This document shows positions 54,703-63,699 of a stretch of 64,000 bases of DNA, one piece after another. The DNA lies in assembly GCA_947173495.1 (NCBI GenBank), contig CAMWFQ010000003.1, positions 172,577 through 236,576 of the forward strand, written 5' to 3'. Within the stretch, counting starts at the first letter, position 1. Each line of letters opens with the position of its first letter. A program made the position numbers and the translations under genes. This DNA is from an uncultured Lachnospiraceae bacterium. Lineage in GTDB: Bacteria > Bacillota > Clostridia > Lachnospirales > Lachnospiraceae. The notes beneath the pieces were generated by a model. It worked only from the letters and a program-made list of their open reading frames with translations. It was not told the DNA's origin and made no database searches.

Positions 54703-55644
54703 TCAGGACTTGAAAATTTCAAAATCCTCATCTCGGTTGCAGATCAGCTTTCCTTCCTCCACCATAAGCCTTGCAGCCTGAATCACGGTATGAGCCTGCT
54801 TTTCTCCCATGCAAAATTTCGGATCGGATCTCTGAGCGGACAGAAAGTCAGGATGAACAAAATAAAAAATGTAACCTTTTCCATCCCTTACCACGACATC
54901 CGCATGATTTCCCATCTCCTGATCCATAGGCCGGACCCCGGGTGTCCGCAGAAGATTTCCTTCCTGTCTTTTCCAATGGGTGAAATCCTCTGATTCATAG
55001 ACGGCCTGCCCATCCCAGCAGTCTGCGATCAGCCACTTTTTTCCTTCCAGCTCAAATACATTCGGCCCTTCCTGGGCACAGTCTGTGATTTCTTCTCCTC
55101 CCAGTGTCCAGTGATATAAATCTTCACTATATGCACTGCAGGTGTGTGAGCCTCTGCGCTCATCCTTATACCACATTTTGTACTGATGCGGAGCCACTTC
55201 ATACACACAGGCATCTATCACCCGGTCTGAATCCAGACAGAGCTCGCTCTCAAAATGCCAGTTCCACAGATCCTCTGAGGTATAGTGAAGAATCTTTGCC
55301 GTTCCGGTAAACGCAGCCGGCACACCGCGCACATAAGAGACATACATATGATAGTTTCCCATGGCATACAGCACTTCGGGCGCCCAGTAAGTATTCCTCC
55401 CCGGCTCATATGCCAGCCCTGATGCGATTCCCCTGTAAAGCCACTCCTTTCCATCGGGGGAGGATGCAATTCCGATATCCGTTCCATGTACCGAAGAGAC
55501 GCCCACATTTCTTCCGTATGATCTTCTCTGGGTATAAAGCATCCACCATTCCTGTTCCTTCCGGTTCCATATCACCACCGGATCCGTGGGGCCTCCCCAT
55601 ATGGGATCCTCATAGAGCGGCGCATTTGTTTTGTACGTTTTCAT
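54703..55644 (-). CDS. beta-propeller glycosidase (GH43/GH117-like)
   Basis: A 313-residue cytoplasmic protein with five-bladed propeller signatures: GGPTDPVVIWNRKEQEWWML supplies a likely aspartate base, VIDACVYEVAPHQYKMWYKD a central acidic residue, and CAQEGPNVFELEGKKWLIAD the probable acid glutamate. WNWHFES, YHWTLGG and FTHWKRQ are repeated blade ends. The substrate may contain furanose or anhydro sugars, but the family is not certain. It lies between the second permease and the six-hairpin-type gene. Confidence 0.75.
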   Translation of the reverse strand: MKTYKTNAPLYEDPIWGGPTDPVVIWNRKEQEWWMLYTQRRSYGRNVGVSSVHGTDIGIASSPDGKEWLYRGIASGLAYEPGRNTYWAPEVLYAMGNYHMYVSYVRGVPAAFTGTAKILHYTSEDLWNWHFESELCLDSDRVIDACVYEVAPHQYKMWYKDERRGSHTCSAYSEDLYHWTLGGEEITDCAQEGPNVFELEGKKWLIADCWDGQAVYESEDFTHWKRQEGNLLRTPGVRPMDQEMGNHADVVVRDGKGYIFYFVHPDFLSAQRSDPKFCMGEKQAHTVIQAARLMVEEGKLICNRDEDFEIFKS

Positions 55645-55675
55645 CGTCCCTATGTTCTCCTTTTTTCATAATATC

Positions 55676-56503
55676 TTAATTCTTCATTGACCCCATAGTC
55701 AATCCCCCTATGATCTGATTTTGAAGAATCAGATAGAAAATCACCATGGGAAGCAGCGCAATGACCAGCACCGGCATCATCACTGACCAGTCGTTGTAAT
55801 ACTGCCCCACGCCGTTATATACCTGCATGATCAGCGTAGACTTATCAGATGAGCTGATAAACAGATAAGTATATAAAAAGTCATTCCAGGTCCACATTAC
55901 ATTAAAGATTACCAGCGTGGTCGTGATAGGTTTCAGAAGCGGAAATACAATCTTCCAGAAGATCCTTGTGGTACCGGCTCCATCAATGCGGGCCGCCTCC
56001 TCCAGATCCTCCGGCAGTGCCTTGATAAACCCCTTATACAGAAAACTGCCGAACACACAGCCGTTGCAGTGCAGAAATATCAGCCCCAGCAGGGAGTTTG
56101 TCAGCTTCAGCCCTTTCATAATGGAAAAAAGCGGAATCATTGTGGTCTGCAGCGGAATCAAAAATCCCAGAAACAGATACCAGTCCAGAAACTTTACCAC
56201 CCTCGCCTCTCTTTTCCTTGCAAGCGTGTAGGCTGCCATTGCGCTGATCACCACAATCAGGGTCACCGATATGGCGGTGACAAACAGAGAATTTCCAAAA
56301 CTCCTGAAAAAGCTGATAGCCTGAAACGCTTTGGCATAATTCATCAGAGTAAAATGCGCCGGCAGAGCAAGGGGCGCCTTCACAATTTCATTTTGTGTCT
56401 TAAAGGTACTGACAATCAGATAATAGATCGGAATAAAGAAAACCGCACATATCAAAAGCATGACGGCCTCCTGCACATGAAGCAGCGTTTTTCTCCTTTT
56501 CAT
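55676..56503 (-). CDS. carbohydrate ABC transporter permease, second subunit (CUT1)
   Basis: A 275-residue, six-helix permease of MalG type. The EAA loop reads DLEEAARIDGAGTTRIFWKI, and the C-terminus is IIGGLTMGSMKN. Its start overlaps the other permease's stop by 4 bp (ATGA). It forms the channel with that protein. Confidence 0.93.
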   Translation of the reverse strand: MKRRKTLLHVQEAVMLLICAVFFIPIYYLIVSTFKTQNEIVKAPLALPAHFTLMNYAKAFQAISFFRSFGNSLFVTAISVTLIVVISAMAAYTLARKREARVVKFLDWYLFLGFLIPLQTTMIPLFSIMKGLKLTNSLLGLIFLHCNGCVFGSFLYKGFIKALPEDLEEAARIDGAGTTRIFWKIVFPLLKPITTTLVIFNVMWTWNDFLYTYLFISSSDKSTLIMQVYNGVGQYYNDWSVMMPVLVIALLPMVIFYLILQNQIIGGLTMGSMKN

Positions 56504-57378
56504 CTCAGATTATCCTCCCTCTTCGTCATGAATTTTGTCTGTATGGTGGACACCACCGCGATCGTAAACAGGAAAATAAAGGCCATTGCCGAGGCAAATC
56601 CCACTCTGTTTGCCCCTATCCCTTCTGTGATGATGGTCTGGGTGATCATGGTAGTCGCATACCCCGGACCTCCGCTTGTAAGTGCAAAGGGCATGTCAAA
56701 AGCCTTGAGGCTCCCGGTCAGAAGCAACATTACGCTGGTGGTCATGGCAGGCGCCAGCATGGGAAAGGTTATGTACCGGAACTTATCAAAGGCACTTGCG
56801 CCATCCACCTCCGCCGCCTCATAAAATTCCGGCGAAATAGTCTGGATATTGGCAATGTAAATGCTCGCATGCCATCCCAGATTGCACCATACCGTTACCA
56901 GGATCAAAAGGAGCATGGCGCTGTCCGGATCTGAAAGCAGAAGCAGCTTCTCCATCCCCAGGCCCGTCAATATGCTGTTTACCAGCCCATATTTCGACGC
57001 CGATAAGATAAAATTCCAGATGTATCCTATGAAGAGAGAGCTGATCACAGATGGAAAGAAAAAAATCGCTCTCTGAAGATTCCTGCTTTTCATTTTTCCG
57101 CTCAGAATCACTGCCAGCGGAATTGCCAGGACTGTAACACTAACCGGCACGGCCACCGCATAAAGCAGGGTGTTGCGAAATGACTGTACGACATTTTTGG
57201 TCGTAAACGCCTGGATATAATTGTTCAGTCCTACAAATTCATATTCTGACAATCCATTAAAATTCGTAAAGGAATAAAAAAAGGTCCACACCACGGGGAT
57301 AAAGGTAATTATGGTATATATGATGATTGCCGGAGCCAAAAACAAGGCATAGGGCACATTTTTCCTGATTTCTCTCAA
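56500..57378 (-). CDS. carbohydrate ABC transporter permease, first subunit (CUT1)
   Basis: A 292-residue, six-helix permease of MalF type, with EFYEAAEVDGASAFDKFRYI as EAA motif and ALTSGGPGYATTMITQTI as a family marker. The most likely start is TTG at 57378, with AAGGAG 8 nt upstream, followed by REIRKNVPYALFLAPAII. A longer reading from 57462 would begin at the base of the upstream hairpin and is rejected. Confidence 0.9.
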   Translation of the reverse strand: MREIRKNVPYALFLAPAIIIYTIITFIPVVWTFFYSFTNFNGLSEYEFVGLNNYIQAFTTKNVVQSFRNTLLYAVAVPVSVTVLAIPLAVILSGKMKSRNLQRAIFFFPSVISSLFIGYIWNFILSASKYGLVNSILTGLGMEKLLLLSDPDSAMLLLILVTVWCNLGWHASIYIANIQTISPEFYEAAEVDGASAFDKFRYITFPMLAPAMTTSVMLLLTGSLKAFDMPFALTSGGPGYATTMITQTIITEGIGANRVGFASAMAFIFLFTIAVVSTIQTKFMTKREDNLR

Positions 57379-57428
57379 AGATACTGCTCCTTTCCGCTTT
57401 TTACCGGTTTTAATACCGCTTTTATAAA

Positions 57429-57456
57429 TTGTGGCATGGATACTTCCATGCCACAA
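57429..57456. terminator. hairpin between binding-protein and permease genes (locus 2)
   Basis: TTGTGGCATGGA and TCCATGCCACAA form a perfect 12-bp stem with a 4-nt loop and no U-tract. It has the same position as the hairpin in locus 1, and probably raises binding-protein levels over permease levels. Confidence 0.65.
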
Positions 57457-57523
57457 TCTCACATAACTTCTCTTTCCCTTAATCCACAGAACTGTTCCAT
57501 ATCTTCACAGTTAACCAATCGTA

Positions 57524-58888
57524 CTACTTGTTATTTCTCAGCTCAGTTTCCTTTTCATCCAGCGCCTTCACCAGCTCCTGGGGCGTCGTTGTTCCAAGAA
57601 TAATTTCCTGAACGCCTTTTTTGATCATATCACTTAATGTCGCCTGAAATTCCCATGTCACATCCGGATAGGCAAACTGACCGTTTGCCGCACACTCTCT
57701 GATCGGATCCAGAACAGGGTCGATCTCATAAGATACTGTGTCCACGCCAAGGAAGTTCCCTGTCATACTCTGATAAGCACTCATTCCTTCCTCTGAACCC
57801 AGATAGTTGAGAAACGCCTCCGCAGCCGCCTGATTTTGGGGCTGGGCATTCATGGCGATCGCGACGTTCAGAGCGCCTACCGTAAGAACCTGCCCTTCGG
57901 TGCCAACATAAGGAAAAATGCTGAAGTCAAGATCGGGATTTTTCTCCTTAAATCCTGATACTGCCCAGGGACCGCTTATGGTCATAGCCGCGTCACCCAT
58001 TGCAAATTCTGTCATTCTCTGGTCGTCTGTGGTTCCCACCACATCCTGCCCAATGTACCCTGTATCAACAAGATCTTCCTTGAAAATCGTCAATGCTTCC
58101 AGATATCCTTCTTCAAACGTTTTTTCACCAGTGTCAATTTTACTGTTAAATCCTATGTCTTCCGACAGAACCTCCGTATTGTGGAGCCAATATACATAAT
58201 CTATAACACTGTTCGCATCAGCCGCCAGCGGTTTGATTCCCGCATCGCTTAAGGTCTTGCATATATTCAGGAAGTCATCATATGTTTTCGGTACTTCCAG
58301 GTTATGATCTTCAAACATGGTTTTGTTATAGAAAACACCGCCTATCCATGCATCCGGGCAGTATGCGTGCACACCGCCTTCATAGGAATAGCTGCTTTGA
58401 TACGTTTCCGGCAAAGCTTTTACAGCATCAATCCCGCTGATCTCCGCCAGATATCCATTGGACGCCATCAATGTGATCGGCGGCTGAAGATAAAACAGAT
58501 CGGGCAATTCCCCGGCATTTGCAAGCAGTGTCAGTTTCTGCGCGTACTGGCTGTTCTCACTGGACACATGCTGGAAATCCAGCGTCACATCCGGATATTG
58601 GGCCGTAAAACCATCGAGAATCGGCTGCATCTTGTCCTCCGCATACCAGGAGAGAATGCTGAGTGTTCCGGAGACATCTCCTTTTGCAGCGGTGCTTTCC
58701 TCTCCCGCCTCTTCTCCGGTTTCTGTATCCGGCGCTTCTTCCTGTTTTTCCTCTGTTCCGGACTCCGTCTCCTGCTGATCATCCTGTGCAGGTGAAGCCT
58801 CCTGAGTGGACGCGCCATTACCACACCCTGCCAGAAGCAGAGCCGGCACCATAAGCAAAGCTGCCAAACGAGAATTTCTTATTTTCAT
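57524..58888 (-). CDS. sugar ABC transporter substrate-binding lipoprotein
   Basis: A 454-residue lipoprotein: signal peptide, lipobox LLAGC (Cys22), an acidic Glu/Thr-rich linker to about residue 70, then a family 1 solute-binding domain with TLSILSWYAEDKMQPILDGF, GELPDLFYLQPP, GGVFYNKTMFEDHNLEVPKT and MTISGPWAVSGF. It should capture an oligosaccharide outside the membrane for the two downstream permeases. It lies 105 bp downstream of the response regulator gene. Confidence 0.93.
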   Translation of the reverse strand: MKIRNSRLAALLMVPALLLAGCGNGASTQEASPAQDDQQETESGTEEKQEEAPDTETGEEAGEESTAAKGDVSGTLSILSWYAEDKMQPILDGFTAQYPDVTLDFQHVSSENSQYAQKLTLLANAGELPDLFYLQPPITLMASNGYLAEISGIDAVKALPETYQSSYSYEGGVHAYCPDAWIGGVFYNKTMFEDHNLEVPKTYDDFLNICKTLSDAGIKPLAADANSVIDYVYWLHNTEVLSEDIGFNSKIDTGEKTFEEGYLEALTIFKEDLVDTGYIGQDVVGTTDDQRMTEFAMGDAAMTISGPWAVSGFKEKNPDLDFSIFPYVGTEGQVLTVGALNVAIAMNAQPQNQAAAEAFLNYLGSEEGMSAYQSMTGNFLGVDTVSYEIDPVLDPIRECAANGQFAYPDVTWEFQATLSDMIKKGVQEIILGTTTPQELVKALDEKETELRNNK

Positions 58889-58993
58889 AATCTTTGTTCC
58901 TTCCCTTTCATCTTTTTTTTAGTTACAAACTGATTTTATAAGAAATTCTCTCCGTGCAAAATGACAATTATTCCTCTTTCTTGCCAACTATTC

Positions 58994-60508
58994 CTATCTT
59001 CGGTATTCTCTGGGTGACATGCCCGTCAGAACTTTAAACTTTCTGCTGAAATGATATTCACTTTTATAGCCGATCTCCAGCGCAATCTCATAGTTTGTCA
59101 TCCTTGTCTCCCTTAAAAGCTTTTTTGCTTTTTCAATACGGTATTCGGATAAGTAATCCCAGTATTTTTTATCTTTGTATTCTTTAAAAAGCGTACTGAA
59201 ATAGTTACGGCTCACCCCTGCATAATCAGCCACATCCTGAAGACTTAAGTCCGCTTCGCTGTAATGGCCGGCAGTATATTCCACAGCCTTTCTTATAATC
59301 GCTGTTTCCTGCTGCTGTGTTTCCACATCCATTTTTTCTGCAATACTGTGCAGAATCTGTATGATCCGTTTCTCAAATATTCCTTTCACCGCCGCACCTT
59401 CAAAATACTCCGGATCCAGATGCCGCAGGACAGCAGCTGTTTTCTCCGGATATAATTTTGTGATATACAGCTTCACACAGACAAAAAAATCAAAAGCAAG
59501 TCTGGCAAGCTGGCATGGAAGCAGTCTCCTTGCATATTCCTTTTCCAAAATGGAGAACAATGCTTCTTCCAGCCCCGCCCAGTTCTTTTGCATACAGTAT
59601 TCCTCGATATCCTCCTGAAAATCCCCCATCTCCACCGAAGGATGACTGGCAAAAAGCAGATCCTTTTCATACCATTCCACTGCCCTGCCCGAATAAAAAC
59701 ACCGGCTTCTGGCCAGATATGCCTGTGTATCACATTCCCTGAACGCTTCCTGCCGCAGCGGCGCTGCTCCGAATACCATCTGCATGCCGTTTTTTTCCAG
59801 CTCGAACTTCAATTTCAGTTCATTCCTCTGGTAAGAATCCCATTTGATGATCCCTCTGATTTCTCTGTCCCGTACAATCAATAAAACCGCTTCCGGCATG
59901 ATACTTTTCAGTACACCCTTCAGCTGTTCGTACGCCAGATCCATATTGGCAATATAGCTGTTATCCATAATAACGCAGGAAATGAAGCAGCTTTGTTCCT
60001 CCTTCATGTTACGGAGTATTTCCTCTTCCGCTTCAGATAAAGGCGCATCGGAGCACAAAAGCTTTCTCAATATTTTTTCCTGTTCCCGGACGAATTTACC
60101 ATCTTCCTGCCTGCTTTCGTGATCCAGCTCCTCCACAATTTTCTTGATTCTCTCCTCAAGCTTCCTCTCATCCACCGGTTTCAGAAGATAGTCCGCCGCA
60201 TTCAGTTCCAGAGCATCCCTTGCATATTCAAATTCCGCATAGGCGGAAAGCATAATTACCCGGCATTTCCTGCTTTCATTCCTGATCTCCTCCAGAATAT
60301 CCAGGCCGCTGCATTTGGGCATCCGGATATCCGTGATGACAATATCCGGATTTACCTCCTTTATCAAAGCAAGCCCGCGCCTGCCTTCATCAGCCGTTCC
60401 GCATACACTGATCCGAAGCTGCTCCCAGTCCAGCGCATATTGCAGATATGTTAAAGTACTGACCTCATCGTCAATAAATATAATTTTATATCTGTTTTTT
60501 TCAGACAT
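58994..60508 (-). CDS. YesN-like response regulator, AraC output domain
   Basis: A 504-residue regulator: receiver domain 1-130 with DDE pocket, phosphorylated Asp60 in IVITDIRMPK and lysine in YLLKPVDE; an undefined middle region; and a C-terminal AraC domain (LSLQDVADYAGVSRNYFSTL; MTNYEIALEIGYKSEYHFSR; LTGMSPREYRR). It overlaps the kinase gene by 8 bp and presumably controls the second ABC-sugar locus directly downstream. Confidence 0.93.
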   Translation of the reverse strand: MSEKNRYKIIFIDDEVSTLTYLQYALDWEQLRISVCGTADEGRRGLALIKEVNPDIVITDIRMPKCSGLDILEEIRNESRKCRVIMLSAYAEFEYARDALELNAADYLLKPVDERKLEERIKKIVEELDHESRQEDGKFVREQEKILRKLLCSDAPLSEAEEEILRNMKEEQSCFISCVIMDNSYIANMDLAYEQLKGVLKSIMPEAVLLIVRDREIRGIIKWDSYQRNELKLKFELEKNGMQMVFGAAPLRQEAFRECDTQAYLARSRCFYSGRAVEWYEKDLLFASHPSVEMGDFQEDIEEYCMQKNWAGLEEALFSILEKEYARRLLPCQLARLAFDFFVCVKLYITKLYPEKTAAVLRHLDPEYFEGAAVKGIFEKRIIQILHSIAEKMDVETQQQETAIIRKAVEYTAGHYSEADLSLQDVADYAGVSRNYFSTLFKEYKDKKYWDYLSEYRIEKAKKLLRETRMTNYEIALEIGYKSEYHFSRKFKVLTGMSPREYRR

Positions 60509-62282
60509 ACCTGTTTCCTCTTACCCTTATCACAAATATTGTTTTTTCACACGGCTGGCTGTGGATTTTAATCAGTCCGTATCCGGATCCATCCTCTATC
60601 TGTATTCTCCGATGAACATTGATCAGCCCGACATGATTCATATTTGATTCATCCCGCATGCTCTGTCTGATTTCCTCTATCCTCTTTTTGGTAATTCCTT
60701 CACCATTATCTTCCACTTCAAACTGAATATCCCCTTTATCTTCATATCCTCTGACGATGATCCTTCCATTTTCCGATACATCCCTTAATCCGTGCTTGAT
60801 GCAGTTCTCTACAATGGGCTGCAGGATCAGCTTCAGAATGAACCGGGATTGAATTGCCTGATCGATTTCAATCGCATAAGAAAATTTACCGGGAAATCTC
60901 CTGTGATAAATATTCAGATAATCTTCTATATTTTCCTTTTCCTGCTGTACACAGACCCACTTAATCCCTCTTTCCAGTGAATACCGGAGCAGATTGGAAA
61001 AAGAGGTTGTAATCTCGCTGATCTCCCGGTTTCCCTTTATCAGAGCTTCTGTTTTAATCAGCTGCAGAGAATTATACATAAAATGCGGTGTAATCTGCTT
61101 CTGCAGAACCTCATACTGAGCATTCTTCTGGCGGATTTCCGCCACATACACTTTTTCAATCAGCTCCCTGATTTTACTGTAAGAATCCTCAAACTGAACG
61201 GCCAGCGCGTTGATCACATCCACGCCGTAATCTCTTTCCATATATTCATAGCTCTCAATATCCACGCTTTCCACTCTTTTTGACAGTTCATGGATAGGCT
61301 TTCTGATCTGACTGGAAAGAATCATGGAAAGAATAACGGAAAGTATGGTAAATGCAGGTAATATGATCAGCCAGATGATTTTCAGCACATAATCGCTGGC
61401 ACTGACAATGGACTCGTATGAAATGCTGGCGATCAGGTACCATCCCGTCACATCCAGCTTCTGATATACGACCAGCCTCTTTTGTCCATCCTGCTGTATG
61501 GTAAAGGAACCGCTTTTCTCTGTCAGAAGACAGTGCACAGACTGATCCAGCTTCCGGTCCAGCTTCTCTTCTGATTTATCAAATACGATTGTTCCATCTT
61601 CGTTTACAATGGTGATATCTGTCTCTTCCTGACTGTATATCCCGTACAGCTGGCTGTTTAACGCCTCATAATCCATATCCGCCTGGATATAGCCGTAATA
61701 AGTCCCCTGATATTTCAGGGGGAGCAGCACGGATACCACCTGTCTGATTCCTTCGCCCTGGTTATAATAGTCATTTTCGTGTGAGGTCGTATAAAAAAAT
61801 CTTGTAGCCTCCGGCTCTATAAAGCTTTCGATCCATTCTTTTTCCTCATTATATTTCTTCTCATCAAGCGCATATCTTGTAGGCAGGTTAAACAGGTATC
61901 CATTCTTTCCCACAATGATAATATCCGTCACATAGTCTATGAATATTTCAATATTGCTTAAGTTTCCTCTCAGTTCTTCTCTTAAAAAATATTGCTCCGC
62001 CACACTCATCTTCGGATATCGTTTCAGAGCATTTTCGATCTGCTGATTCAGTGTGAGGAACGAAACCGGAGACTTTGCCGCCTTGAACTTTGCATCAAAC
62101 TGGACGCCGATCTGATCGATCAGAATCTGCGTACTTTCCAGCTTTTCTTCCTTAAAAGCCTTATAGAAAATGTAATAGCAGCACATCGATATAATCATAA
62201 TAATCAGGATCATGAACGGAATAATGAAAACAACTATTCTGTTTCTGAAGTCCTTTCGGATGAATCCCCTTAATGCGTTCAT
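60501..62282 (-). CDS. YesM-like sensor histidine kinase
   Basis: A 593-residue kinase with two transmembrane helices (about 15-39 and 300-323), an extracellular dCache-like sensor with INEDG-like VNEDGTIVFD, a HAMP segment, the phosphorylated His400 in QITPHFMYNSLQLIK, and an ATPase with EVEDNGEGI and NHVGLINVHRR. The ATG at 62282 follows GAGAGGGA and is preferred to one 45 bp upstream that lacks a good site. It is the first gene of the locus. Confidence 0.92.
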   Translation of the reverse strand: MNALRGFIRKDFRNRIVVFIIPFMILIIMIISMCCYYIFYKAFKEEKLESTQILIDQIGVQFDAKFKAAKSPVSFLTLNQQIENALKRYPKMSVAEQYFLREELRGNLSNIEIFIDYVTDIIIVGKNGYLFNLPTRYALDEKKYNEEKEWIESFIEPEATRFFYTTSHENDYYNQGEGIRQVVSVLLPLKYQGTYYGYIQADMDYEALNSQLYGIYSQEETDITIVNEDGTIVFDKSEEKLDRKLDQSVHCLLTEKSGSFTIQQDGQKRLVVYQKLDVTGWYLIASISYESIVSASDYVLKIIWLIILPAFTILSVILSMILSSQIRKPIHELSKRVESVDIESYEYMERDYGVDVINALAVQFEDSYSKIRELIEKVYVAEIRQKNAQYEVLQKQITPHFMYNSLQLIKTEALIKGNREISEITTSFSNLLRYSLERGIKWVCVQQEKENIEDYLNIYHRRFPGKFSYAIEIDQAIQSRFILKLILQPIVENCIKHGLRDVSENGRIIVRGYEDKGDIQFEVEDNGEGITKKRIEEIRQSMRDESNMNHVGLINVHRRIQIEDGSGYGLIKIHSQPCEKTIFVIRVRGNRYV

Positions 62283-62408
62283 TCCCTCTCTCCCATATCT
62301 TTTTCGTCGCGGCTGTCTCTGCTTCATGCCTGCGGTATTTCTTTATTTTATAACAGAATGATTAGAAATTACAATATCCTTCCTGCTCCTCCGCTCTCTT
62401 CTTTAAAA

Positions 62409-62453
62409 CCGGGAAAGCGTTCATTGGTTTTCTTCCAACAAACGCTTTCCCGG
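62409..62453 (-). terminator. terminator of the ECF sigma / anti-sigma operon
   Basis: CCGGGAAAGCGTT and AACGCTTTCCCGG form a perfect 13-bp stem with a 19-nt loop. On the minus strand it is followed by TTTTAAAG. Confidence 0.75.
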
Positions 62454-62517
62454 ATTAATACCTGATCCCATTACGTATCAGGTATTTCTTTTATTTCTCA
62501 GATAAAATTTTGTCCCC

Positions 62518-63699
62518 TTACTCTATATGAATTTCCTTTGAAATGACCGCCCTGTCTGCAGCGCTGCTGTTCATTCCTTCCTGCTCCATCTGCGTCCAGT
62601 CATCAAGATTGTCAAAAATGAATACATGTAATATTTTGATCTCTTTCCCCTGAACCGCAAATCCGGCTCTGCCTGCCATTTCCATATCCGGATAGAGCAT
62701 TTCCCCGTCCTGATTAAAACAGATCGTCTGGCAGGGTTCATAAGACCATCCAAGAAGTTCAAACATCTCCGCATCCGTCATATCAGGATCTTTTGAAAGC
62801 AGTTTTTCCCTCCTGTCGTCTGTCAGCTCCCGCTGCTTTCCCGGTGTTGTCGCATGGACAATTACCTGATACGGAGATACCACTACATCTTCAAGCGTAA
62901 TATTCCCCTCTTTTTCACCCACTTCAATTGTTTTTACATCTGTTTCGTTTACCTCAAAGGGAATGGCAAGATTCCAGCTGCCGTCCGTCCAGTGAGACGC
63001 CGATATATCTTCGCCTTCAAGCATCCTGTCATCATCATAGCCAAGACCGTTTACATTTAAGTTAAGTTCGCCGCTGCCTGCATGTTTCTCCGCCAGATTG
63101 ATCTTCAGCATGCCTGCAAATGTATGGCTGTCAATTACTTCTCCGTCGAACGTATTCTCGAGCCATTCGGGTGAACTTCCATCCACACTCCATGTTCCGC
63201 CTATATAAAATCCCGCGGCTGTCCGGTTATCTGCAGCATTCATTCCTGTATAATGCTGGGGAATATGAGTAAAATCTGCATCTTCTGATTCAATATTTAC
63301 TGTAAGGAATATGGAATATCCATCACAGTAGGCCTCTGATGCAGTCAGTGTGATTCCTTTATCAGATACAGTGTAGTCCGATGTATCCAAATCTCCCGCA
63401 TGATCCTCATTTGTCAGAACCGTTTTCTTATCCGTATAATCTCCGGAATATGTGGCATCATCCTCAACCTTCTCAAAAATCTTTCCAATCAATGGAATCT
63501 TTGCTGCCAGAACCGGATTGGCGAATCCCAGTCCAAGGGTTCCAATAATCGCTGCTGCCACTGCCGCAGCCGCAGCCTTTCCTATTATGCCCAATTTCTT
63601 CACTTTATCCTTCCTCCTTCTGTGTATCCGGATTTCTCTGTCACTTATTTCAGGAGCAAGGGCCTGCTTTAAGATCTGATCTAACTTTTCATCTGTCAT
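62518..63699 (-). CDS. DUF4179 domain anti-sigma factor
   Basis: A 393-residue protein with a short cytoplasmic N-terminus (MTDEKLDQILKQALAPEISD) that should hold the sigma factor, one alanine-rich transmembrane helix (about 40-62) and a large extracellular domain of DUF4179 type beginning ANPVLAAKIPLIGKIFEK. The extracellular part is rich in Asp and Thr and probably senses envelope conditions. It overlaps the sigma-factor gene by 11 bp, the usual layout for such pairs. Confidence 0.88.
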   Translation of the reverse strand: MTDEKLDQILKQALAPEISDREIRIHRRRKDKVKKLGIIGKAAAAAVAAAIIGTLGLGFANPVLAAKIPLIGKIFEKVEDDATYSGDYTDKKTVLTNEDHAGDLDTSDYTVSDKGITLTASEAYCDGYSIFLTVNIESEDADFTHIPQHYTGMNAADNRTAAGFYIGGTWSVDGSSPEWLENTFDGEVIDSHTFAGMLKINLAEKHAGSGELNLNVNGLGYDDDRMLEGEDISASHWTDGSWNLAIPFEVNETDVKTIEVGEKEGNITLEDVVVSPYQVIVHATTPGKQRELTDDRREKLLSKDPDMTDAEMFELLGWSYEPCQTICFNQDGEMLYPDMEMAGRAGFAVQGKEIKILHVFIFDNLDDWTQMEQEGMNSSAADRAVISKEIHIE

